18,778 nt of DNA from Bacillota bacterium (GTDB lineage: Bacteria; Bacillota_A; Clostridia; Lachnospirales; WQUN01), in assembly GCA_009786175.1 (NCBI GenBank), contig WQTQ01000198.1:1-18778 (forward strand). The letters run 5' to 3'. The position numbers were made by a program, and so were the translations under genes. Positions 9,085-15,563 of the stretch are shown one piece after another; within the stretch, counting starts at the first letter, position 1, and each line of letters starts with the position of its first letter. The notes beneath the pieces are model-generated. The model saw only the letters and a list, made by a program, of their open reading frames with translations, ran no database searches and had not been told where the DNA came from.

Positions 9085-9640
9085 ACTTCGCACATATTTT
9101 TTGGAACACATCGGAGAAACTTTAGATTCAGATACATTACGGGAAGTAGCAGGAGTAAGCGAATGGGCAAGGCGTATTCGTGAACTGCGAAACGAAGAAG
9201 GTTATCAAATCTTGACCCATAACGACCGTTCCGATTTAAAGCCGGGACAATATCGGCTTGAAGACGCAAATCCTCAACCTGCATTTGCCCGCGAGATTAG
9301 CAAAGAAACCAGAGCGTATGTACTTGACCGTAATGGCTTTACTTGCCAAATGTGCGGGGTTGTTGCCGGTGAACCACATCCTCATGATTCAACACGAAAA
9401 ACCAGATTGCACATCGGACATATTGTGGATAAGAGCATGGGTGGCACGGATGACCCGGCAAACTTGAAGGCTATTTGTAGTGTATGCAATGAAGGTACGG
9501 CCAATTTGACGTTGGACAGGCCGTCGCATGAAAAATTGTTGATTCAAGTACGGCGGGCGACTGGTGCTGACCAGTTGAAGGTTTTGGAGTGGCTTGTTAG
9601 GAAATTTCCAAAACAGACTCAACATATAGTTGATTTATAA
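9059..9640 (+). CDS. Winged-helix/HNH endonuclease, probable type II restriction enzyme
   Basis: A 193-residue protein. Residues about 8-70 look like a small winged helix-turn-helix (TLREVAGVSEWARRIRELR, then a GYQILTH wing). Residues 92-150 are an HNH (beta-beta-alpha-metal) nuclease: the zinc pairs C96/C99 and C140/C143 frame LHIGHIVDK (H118, H121), and N135 and N144 occupy the conserved later positions. The ATG at 9059 has GGAGG 9 bases upstream and lies inside the methyltransferase gene in another frame, so translation of the two is coupled; an upstream in-frame codon at 9014 lacks a ribosome site. In this setting it most probably cuts the unmethylated target of the methyltransferase. A nicking or solitary HNH role cannot be excluded from sequence alone. 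Confidence 0.88.
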   Translation: MKKPGARSKLRTYFLEHIGETLDSDTLREVAGVSEWARRIRELRNEEGYQILTHNDRSDLKPGQYRLEDANPQPAFAREISKETRAYVLDRNGFTCQMCGVVAGEPHPHDSTRKTRLHIGHIVDKSMGGTDDPANLKAICSVCNEGTANLTLDRPSHEKLLIQVRRATGADQLKVLEWLVRKFPKQTQHIVDL

Positions 9641-9659
9641 AATATAAATACACGATAAT
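9630..9659 (+). promoter_or_regulatory. Possible promoter for the PIN-like membrane protein
   Basis: TTGATT (9630-9635) and GATAAT (9654-9659) are 18 bases apart, straddling the stop of the HNH gene in a very AT-rich stretch. This would give independent transcription of the 643-residue gene, but the low local GC content makes chance matches likely. Confidence 0.3.
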
Positions 9660-9695
9660 AATTTCCACTATATTGATACGGAGGTATAAATATTT

Positions 9696-11627
9696 ATGAC
9701 AAAACACAAAAGTGCTTTGCATGTAGCTCTTTATTCCATTTTAGGTAAAGACACTGATTATTCCAATGTTTTAGAGGTATATTTTTCCTTTTTGGCGACT
9801 ATAATATCTGAAGAAGATTGGGATGATATTAGCGAAGACATTGTTGCCCAAAAACTTGATTCCAAGTATGGGCTAGCTTTGCCTTCTTCAGTCATCCGCC
9901 AGATATTGGGGGTTGGCATGAGTAATAATTCAATTGTATATACAAAAGGAAAATATGTTGTAAATAGAGATATTCTCAATAATTACTGTATAGACGAAGA
10001 GTCTGCACAGACATTTTGGCCACGGCTCATAAATGAGTTTATCAATTACTGTAGCAGATATCGCCAGCCAAACATAACAGAGGCGGCGGCCGAGAAACAA
10101 ATTGACGATTTTTTTCAAAATAGCAATAGTGTTTATCGCAACATTGAGCACGCTGCTGACAAACATAGTGATAATTTATCTTTTCTTTGGAGCCGCTTTT
10201 TGCAAGTTACGAGTGAAGAAAATGAAACTTTATTTAATGCTGTTGCAATGTTTCGTTACGCTAATACTATTAAAGAAGCCTTGTTCTGTACAATCGAAGG
10301 TACAGATATATATAAAGGGTTAAATGTATATCTCGACTCTCCTATGATTTTTGCACTATTAGGAATGGACGAAAAACCTCGTAATGAATCTTGCCAGATG
10401 CTTTTAGATGAAATTAAGAAAGCTGGTTGTAGCGTTTATATATTTGACCATTGCTATGATGAAGTAGATGGTATTTTGCAACGCGCGTATGGATGGGCAA
10501 CTCATCCAGAATATGATATTTCTAAAGCAAATAAAGTCGCAAAATACTTTCGAGATAGAAACATGCAAGGTATCGAAATATCAGATTATTGTTCAGCATT
10601 AGAAAACGAGTTAAAAAACCATGAGATTCTAAAACGCGAAACAGAATATGATGTCACAGAGCATACTTTTCAAGAAGATGAAGCTCAATTAGAAAATATG
10701 ATTGTGGAGCAGTATCGCAACAATGGCTATTTTGTTGAAAACGAGAAGAAAGATAGCATTAGACATGATGTCCGCTCAATCATAATGGTTTATCGATTAA
10801 GAAAAGGAGCCAAATCTACAACTATTCATGACTCGAAGGACATAATGCTTACTTTGAATGGAGCCATTGCAAATGTTTGCAAAAAATATGAGAGCAACAA
10901 AAGCATTAGCTCAGGGCATGTACCCGCATGCATTTCTGCCGACTTATTTGGAACAATTCTATGGCTATTTAAGCCATCTCTAATTGAATATCATAAAAAA
11001 CAACTTCTAGCCGATTGTTATGCTATAGTTAAGCCGAGTAAAAAACTATTGAGGGAATTTGTTGCCAGCGTAGATGCTGCAAAGAATTTGAATCAACTGG
11101 ATGAAAAACAGTGGTTGCTACTGCGCTCACATTCTGTTGTTTCAGACACTTTAATGAATATAACACATGGCGACTATGCTCGATTTAATGAGCGTACATG
11201 TTTTGAAGTTTATGAAGAAATAGTTTCTAGTGCAAAAGCAGCTGGTGAGCAGAAATATTCTGCGGAGCAACAATCTCACTTTGAAACAAAATCTATGCTC
11301 CAACAAAAATCAACAGAACTTTCAACAGCGCAAAATGAGCTAATTGAATCTCAAGAAGCAATGAAAGGTCACGAAGAGCGTTGGGAGAAAACTATAAAAG
11401 CACTCGGCGCATTCATCAATATTGTGCTATTTGGAGTAATTTGGATTCTTTTATTGGGTGGAATTAGGTTGTTAGGGCAACGTATTGCTACGTCAACAAT
11501 TATAAGTGTTTTTGTTTTAGGGGTATTAACACTTGTTCCAAGTTGGGTATCAAAATTTTTCAAGAAGATTACTCGGCAGTTTAGTGACTGGGTTGCAAAA
11601 AAAATCATAACCCGAATCTCAGGTTGA
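9696..11627 (+). CDS. Membrane-anchored PIN-like nuclease protein, uncharacterised
   Basis: I do not recognise a named family for this 643-residue protein, but its architecture is readable. Residues 1-100 form an alpha-helical N-terminus ending in a possible winged helix (EDIVAQKLDSKYG, then IVYTKGKYVVNRD). A PIN-like fold is suggested by VYLDSPMIFALLG (D214), IFDHCYDEVDGIL (D251/E256), RHDVRSIIMVYRLRKG (D358) and DSKDIMLTLNGAIA (D379/D382), the usual spaced acidic residues of PIN nucleases. Residues 525-568 are a likely coiled coil. Two membrane helices follow (about 571-592 and 598-616), then a basic amphipathic tail, so the nuclease would face the cytoplasm. The ATG has CGGAGGT 10 bases upstream. 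It starts 55 bases after the HNH gene on the same strand. Sampled lines are near 33% G+C versus up to 67% in eno, suggesting transfer. A defence effector or RNase role is inference. Confidence 0.85.
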   Translation: MTKHKSALHVALYSILGKDTDYSNVLEVYFSFLATIISEEDWDDISEDIVAQKLDSKYGLALPSSVIRQILGVGMSNNSIVYTKGKYVVNRDILNNYCIDEESAQTFWPRLINEFINYCSRYRQPNITEAAAEKQIDDFFQNSNSVYRNIEHAADKHSDNLSFLWSRFLQVTSEENETLFNAVAMFRYANTIKEALFCTIEGTDIYKGLNVYLDSPMIFALLGMDEKPRNESCQMLLDEIKKAGCSVYIFDHCYDEVDGILQRAYGWATHPEYDISKANKVAKYFRDRNMQGIEISDYCSALENELKNHEILKRETEYDVTEHTFQEDEAQLENMIVEQYRNNGYFVENEKKDSIRHDVRSIIMVYRLRKGAKSTTIHDSKDIMLTLNGAIANVCKKYESNKSISSGHVPACISADLFGTILWLFKPSLIEYHKKQLLADCYAIVKPSKKLLREFVASVDAAKNLNQLDEKQWLLLRSHSVVSDTLMNITHGDYARFNERTCFEVYEEIVSSAKAAGEQKYSAEQQSHFETKSMLQQKSTELSTAQNELIESQEAMKGHEERWEKTIKALGAFINIVLFGVIWILLLGGIRLLGQRIATSTIISVFVLGVLTLVPSWVSKFFKKITRQFSDWVAKKIITRISG

Positions 11628-11669
11628 GTATGATCCCCACCACTCGCCTATCAGGAGGCTTGCGTTCAA

Positions 11670-11685
11670 GGCTGTCTCAACAGCC
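11670..11685. repeat. Small hairpin in the convergent gap
   Basis: GGCTGT (11670-11675) and ACAGCC (11680-11685) flank CTCA in the 72-base gap between the PIN-like gene and the converging minus-strand gene. No T-tract follows on either strand, so it is at best a weak terminator. It may also mark the right end of the accessory insertion. Confidence 0.4.
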
Positions 11686-11699
11686 CCTACATATTTGAA

Positions 11700-12182
11700 T
11701 TACCCCCGCTCATCCTTCTCCCTTCCCACCATTTCCAGCAAAAGTGGCGCACTTTCCCCATCAACCAGCAGCAAAAAGCAAACCAGTCTGCATTTTTGAA
11801 AATGCGTTTCACCTATAAAAAAGTCATACCCCATGGGGCACCTGGGGTTGCAGGCTTGCGGGTCTGTAAGCCTTTTACATACGCCGGATTTTTCAATTTG
11901 CTTAACCATGCTGTCCGGCAGGCGGTTTAAAATGTCTGCGTACTTGTTGCAGTTTTCACCGTAAAGGCGAATGTACATACCGTTTTTGCGGAACACAAAA
12001 TTTAGTATGCTGCGCTTGTTTTTAGGGTGGGCATATGAAACAAGAAACCCATTTGCTTTTGGCTCAATCTTAATTTTATAGCCGTCCTGGGTTAACATTT
12101 CGTGGATTTGCGTAACAAAATCTTTATTGCTGTCACTTACAGCCATAAGAAAATCTGCGAATTGATAATCTGTTTTAGTCAT
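11700..12182 (-). CDS. Uncharacterised cysteine-containing protein downstream of pcp
   Basis: This 160-residue protein belongs to no functional family I can name, although similar short proteins with the same C-terminal cysteine pattern occur in Clostridia. The N-terminal half is mixed alpha/beta ([32 protein letters not shown]). The second half carries [17 protein letters not shown] and QKCR, four closely spaced cysteines that could bind a metal. No signal peptide or membrane span is seen. The ATG at 12182 has GGAGG 5 bases upstream, lying in the last codons of pcp; an earlier ATG at 12197 would destroy that spacing. It overlaps pcp by 8 bases, so the two are co-expressed. Confidence 0.85.
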   Translation of the reverse strand: MTKTDYQFADFLMAVSDSNKDFVTQIHEMLTQDGYKIKIEPKANGFLVSYAHPKNKRSILNFVFRKNGMYIRLYGENCNKYADILNRLPDSMVKQIEKSGVCKRLTDPQACNPRCPMGYDFFIGETHFQKCRLVCFLLLVDGESAPLLLEMVGREKDERG

Positions 12183-12807
12183 TTTGTCCTCCATCATCTA
12201 AGGTATTTTTCTCTAAATCAGCAATCGTTTTCACCATACATTTTAACCCCGCCACCACTGTATCTACAGACATAGACGGCTTATCCGTTGTCTGCTGCGG
12301 CAGGTACGGTATGTGCACAAACCCGGCTTTCATGTGCGGGCGTTTAGTTGCGGCGTAATGCAGCGCCCCGTACATAAGATGGTTGCATACAAAGGTACCG
12401 GCAGAGTTTGACACAGCGACAGGTATCCCGTCGGCAGCCATGTCCTGTAACATTGCTTTTATCGGTAGTGTGGAAAAATACGCGCTTGGGCCGTCTTCTA
12501 CTATTCTTGTGTCAAATGGCATGTTGCCCTCGTTGTCTGCAATGCGGGCATCGTCGCAGTTTATGGCAACCCGCTCTACGGTAATGTTTGGCCGCCCACC
12601 GGCTTGCCCAATGCAAAGCACTGCGTCGGGCAGCTCTTTTTCAATTGCGGCTGCAAGCGTGTCTATGCTTTTGTAAAACACCGTTGGTATTTCGCATTTA
12701 ACTATTTCTGCCCCGTCAAGTTCCTCCGGCAGCAGCTTGACGGCCTCTAGGGCGGGGTTGACAGACTCGCCGCCAAATGGGTCGAAGCCTGTTACTAAAA
12801 TTTTCAT
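12175..12807 (-). CDS. pcp: Pyroglutamyl-peptidase I
   Basis: This 210-residue cytoplasmic cysteine peptidase (family C15) removes N-terminal pyroglutamate from peptides. The N-terminal [13 protein letters not shown] is characteristic. The catalytic triad is E78 ([15 protein letters not shown]), C141 ([15 protein letters not shown]) and H165 ([12 protein letters not shown]), in the usual spacing. The open frame extends 22 codons upstream, but the ATG at 12807 is chosen because GGGAGGGAGTG lies directly before it and the protein then matches the family length. It is transcribed with the 160-residue gene and is divergent from the helicase gene. Confidence 0.97.
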   Translation of the reverse strand: MKILVTGFDPFGGESVNPALEAVKLLPEELDGAEIVKCEIPTVFYKSIDTLAAAIEKELPDAVLCIGQAGGRPNITVERVAINCDDARIADNEGNMPFDTRIVEDGPSAYFSTLPIKAMLQDMAADGIPVAVSNSAGTFVCNHLMYGALHYAATKRPHMKAGFVHIPYLPQQTTDKPSMSVDTVVAGLKCMVKTIADLEKNTLDDGGQND

Positions 12808-12844
12808 ATTCACTCCCTCCCTATGGTTGGTATGCTTTACAAAG

Positions 12845-12873
12845 AGTATACCGCTATACAGATAAGGCGGCAA
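12845..12873 (-). promoter_or_regulatory. Promoter of pcp
   Basis: On the minus strand TTGCCG (12873-12868) and TATACT (12850-12845) are exactly 17 bases apart. The start would be near 12838, giving a leader of about 30 bases with the ribosome site before pcp. Confidence 0.55.
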
Positions 12874-12881
12874 TAAAACTG

Positions 12882-12910
12882 TTCACTAACCGCAAAAAAT
12901 GTAGTATACT
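12882..12910 (+). promoter_or_regulatory. Promoter of the UvrD-like helicase gene (leaderless)
   Basis: TTCACT (12882-12887) and TATACT (12905-12910) are 17 bases apart. The -10 box ends only 6 bases before the ATG at 12917, so the transcript would begin at or next to the start codon. No ribosome binding site is present. Confidence 0.55.
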
Positions 12911-12916
12911 TGTAAC

Positions 12917-14818
12917 ATGAGAAAACTTGACTTAAACATTAACCAGCAAAAAGCTGCAGAACATACAACCGGGCCAATGATGGTGCTTGCGGGGCCGGGC
13001 AGCGGTAAGACAGCGGTTATTACCGCACGGGCAGCTCACTTGGTTGCCACAGGGATACCGGCGAAAAAAATATTGGTAATAACTTATTCTAAAGCCGCAG
13101 CGCAGGAAATGGAGCAGCGGTTTAAATTGTTGTACAATTCAACCGGTAAGAACTTCTTACCAGTTGAATCTTCACCGGAGATATGGCCGGAAGATGTCCC
13201 CTCGGTTCCGCTCGTGACTTTTGGCACGTTTCACTCAGTTTTTTACCGTATGCTTAGGCGGAAGAAGAACTACAGCCTGGACCAGATTTTTAGTGAAGGA
13301 GAGCGGCGTACGCTAATCCGCTCGTTTTTGTCGGAAATGAGTTACGACATGGACGACGAGTTTCTTTCATCCGTAATTAATGAAATGTCTCTGGTGCGCA
13401 ACGAGCTGCACGACATTTCCCATTACCATTCTGCAACTATTGGGGCAGAGCATTTTCGGGAACTTTTAGACCGGTACAGTTCGCATAAAATTGAAAACAA
13501 CAAAATTGATTTTGACGATATGTTGTGCCATTCTTACGAGATACTTAGCAGTGACTCCGCAGAACTGGACTATTGGCGCGGGGTTTACACCCATATTATG
13601 ATAGACGAGTTTCAGGATATAAACTCTGTCCAGTACGAAATTGTAAAATTGCTTGCGGCCCCTAAGAATAATTTGTTTATCGTGGGGGACGATGACCAAA
13701 GTATTTATCGTTTCCGCGGTGCGCGACCGGAGTTTCTGCTTAATTTCCCTAACGATTACCCACAGACAAGCCAGGTAACACTTGAAATTAATTACCGCTC
13801 TACAGACTCTATTATAAAATGCGCCAATAATTTGATAAATGCCAACACAATGCGGTATGATAAACAAATAAGCGGTACCGGGAAAAAGGGGCCAATGCCG
13901 GTGATTCTTTACGCTGCGGACCAAAACCGTGAAGCGGTGCAAATTGCGGATAAAATCCGAGCGATGTGGAAAAAGGGCGCAGATTTGAACGAAATTGCAG
14001 TGGCTTTTCGCCTTAATATGCAAGCCCGCGCTTTCATGGATGCATTTCTTAATATGAACATTCCGTTTAAGACCCGTGACGAAATTCCAACAATTTACGA
14101 TCATTGGATTGCGGAAGATTTGTTTGCCTTTCTAAGAGTGGCGCGGCGGCTTGGGCTTAGGCAGAAAGTTGGGTACGACCCGGACGCCACGCGGATTATT
14201 AACAAGCCGTTTCGGTTCATAAGCAAGGCATTTTTACAGGGGTTGAAGAAAAATGACCAGGATTTATTCCGCGCCTACAGTTACAGTGACAGCCTTCATG
14301 CGGCAACAAAGGCGAACATAGAAGAATTTCATCGGAGTTTGCTAACCGCAGCCAAGCGGGATACATCCGATGCAATACGTTATATCCGCCAAAACCTTAA
14401 CTACAACGAGCATATTATTGATACCTGCGAATACAGAAAATTGCGCCCGGCAGGGCTGTTTGAAATAGCGGACGAATTGCAGGACGCAGCAAAACAGTTT
14501 CCAAACCCGGAAGAGTTTATCACCCACGCACGGGAAGCCGCAGAGTTGGCAAAGCAGAAAGAGCAAACAGGCCCTTGCTGCACGTTAACTACAATGCACA
14601 GTGCGAAAGGGCTGGAATTTGAACGGGTTTTTATCGCCGGGGCAATAGAAGATTTAATACCGTCTGCCAGAAGCAAGACAGCGGCCGAAATTGAGGAAGA
14701 GCGACGGCTTTTCTATGTGGGTATTACCCGCGCAAAAAAGGAACTATATATTTCTACAATAAAATCTCGCTATGACAAACCTTCCGAGCCTTCACGTTTT
14801 TTGGATGGGATGTTATAA
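12917..14818 (+). CDS. UvrD/PcrA-like superfamily 1 DNA helicase
   Basis: This 633-residue ATP-dependent 3'-5' helicase unwinds DNA in repair or replication restart. SF1A motifs are all visible: Q motif LNINQQKAA (6-14), Walker A AGPGSGKT (25-32), Ia TYSKAAAQEM, II DEFQD (230-234), III GDDDQSIYRFRGA (about 257-269), IV INYRS, V TMHSAKGLEFERVF and VI EEERRLFYVGITRAKKELY. It is shorter than PcrA/UvrD (about 720-740 residues) and lacks their C-terminal tail, so it is probably a second, specialised UvrD-family member rather than the main PcrA. The ATG at 12917 is the only plausible start: an in-frame TAG lies at 12902-12904, and the next Met is past the Q motif. There is no Shine-Dalgarno sequence, and the promoter abuts the ATG. 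Confidence 0.95.
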   Translation: MRKLDLNINQQKAAEHTTGPMMVLAGPGSGKTAVITARAAHLVATGIPAKKILVITYSKAAAQEMEQRFKLLYNSTGKNFLPVESSPEIWPEDVPSVPLVTFGTFHSVFYRMLRRKKNYSLDQIFSEGERRTLIRSFLSEMSYDMDDEFLSSVINEMSLVRNELHDISHYHSATIGAEHFRELLDRYSSHKIENNKIDFDDMLCHSYEILSSDSAELDYWRGVYTHIMIDEFQDINSVQYEIVKLLAAPKNNLFIVGDDDQSIYRFRGARPEFLLNFPNDYPQTSQVTLEINYRSTDSIIKCANNLINANTMRYDKQISGTGKKGPMPVILYAADQNREAVQIADKIRAMWKKGADLNEIAVAFRLNMQARAFMDAFLNMNIPFKTRDEIPTIYDHWIAEDLFAFLRVARRLGLRQKVGYDPDATRIINKPFRFISKAFLQGLKKNDQDLFRAYSYSDSLHAATKANIEEFHRSLLTAAKRDTSDAIRYIRQNLNYNEHIIDTCEYRKLRPAGLFEIADELQDAAKQFPNPEEFITHAREAAELAKQKEQTGPCCTLTTMHSAKGLEFERVFIAGAIEDLIPSARSKTAAEIEEERRLFYVGITRAKKELYISTIKSRYDKPSEPSRFLDGML

Positions 14819-14852
14819 TTGCAAAAACTATTAATTCAAAGGATGGTGCCTT

Positions 14853-14957
14853 ATGATAAGATGGATAAAAAGACACAAGCAAAAATTTATTTTGTTGGTT
14901 GTCATTTTACTGGTTATCGCATTGGCTTTTGGGCCGCTTGCGATGTTCCTTATGTAG
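14853..14957 (+). CDS. 34-residue single-span membrane peptide
   Basis: A short open frame encodes MIRWIKRHKQKFILL followed by a hydrophobic stretch (residues 12-34: FILLVVILLVIALAFGPLAMFLM), one membrane helix with a strongly basic N-terminus that should stay in the cytoplasm. AAAGGATGG lies about 8 bases before the ATG. It sits 34 bases after the helicase gene and 15 bases before the yhhN-like gene, all on one strand, so it is probably co-transcribed. Function unknown. The good ribosome site and clear positive-inside helix support a real gene. Confidence 0.6.
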   Translation: MIRWIKRHKQKFILLVVILLVIALAFGPLAMFLM

Positions 14958-14972
14958 GGAATACTTGAGTTT

Positions 14973-15563
14973 ATGACCCCTAAGTTTATTTTTATCGTTG
15001 CCTGTTTTGCCATTGCCGTTTTATCATATTTTCTTCGTAACTCTAACAAAGATTGGGCGTGGCTTACCGCCGGTTTGATGTTTACTGTAGGGGCGGATTA
15101 TTTTCTTGTTATTCACAATAACCATTTACCGGGCGTGGCTGTATTTTGCTTTGCTCATGTCAGCTATATTTTGCGCGGGTTAGGTGCTTCTAAGCGCGCA
15201 AGTAAAGCTGCTTTATTAAGTGTACCTTTTTTAGCTTTATTTGTGTTTCTCGCGTTTATTAACGACGCGCTTTTGGTACTTGCAGGTATTTACACAGTGT
15301 TGTTTTTGATTAACATTGCGGTAAATACGTGGCACTTTACACAAAAAAATACCCCGCTGCCCAAGTCTAATAAGACACTGGTGCTGGCGGGGCTTATTTT
15401 GTTTGCGTTATGCGATATTAATGTTGCATTGTTTAACATGCCGCGGCAATTTGGCACACCCGTCATTTTTCCATGGGCATTTCATATGATTTGGATATTT
15501 TACTTGCCGTCGCAGCTGCTGCTTGCGGTTAGCGGAATTGCTTTCCCTAAGGCAAAAGAATAA
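14973..15563 (+). CDS. YhhN/TMEM86-family membrane protein (lysoplasmalogenase-like)
   Basis: A 196-residue integral membrane protein with about 7-8 hydrophobic helices. The pattern fits the YhhN family: GLMFTVGADYFLV (about 35-47) matches the family's G-x-x-F-S-x-x-G-D segment, CFAHVSYI follows, and FALCDINVALFN (about 148-159) carries the later conserved Asp and Asn. Characterised relatives (TMEM86B, a Legionella homologue) hydrolyse the vinyl-ether bond of lysoplasmalogens, and clostridia often make plasmalogens, so this role is plausible but inferred. The ribosome site is weak (TAGGGA, 12 bases away). The last 64 bases overlap the convergent addA gene. Confidence 0.8.
   Translation: MTPKFIFIVACFAIAVLSYFLRNSNKDWAWLTAGLMFTVGADYFLVIHNNHLPGVAVFCFAHVSYILRGLGASKRASKAALLSVPFLALFVFLAFINDALLVLAGIYTVLFLINIAVNTWHFTQKNTPLPKSNKTLVLAGLILFALCDINVALFNMPRQFGTPVIFPWAFHMIWIFYLPSQLLLAVSGIAFPKAKE

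Noticed and set aside
9059..9640. HNH gene as a homing endonuclease of an intron or intein
   Set aside because: The methyltransferase frame is uninterrupted with motif X intact at its end, and no host gene is split here.
9696..11627. Classical toxin-antitoxin module
   Set aside because: No small antitoxin gene lies on either side of the PIN-like gene and the protein is far larger than VapC-type toxins.
11670..11685. Intrinsic terminator for the accessory block
   Set aside because: The 6-bp stem has no T-tract on either strand, so it is listed only as a small hairpin.
13466..14104. 212-codon minus-strand open frame
   Set aside because: It lies antisense to the helicase gene, whose motifs are continuous across it, has no recognisable domain, and the protein composition (many Cys, His, Val, Ile) is that of a shadow frame.
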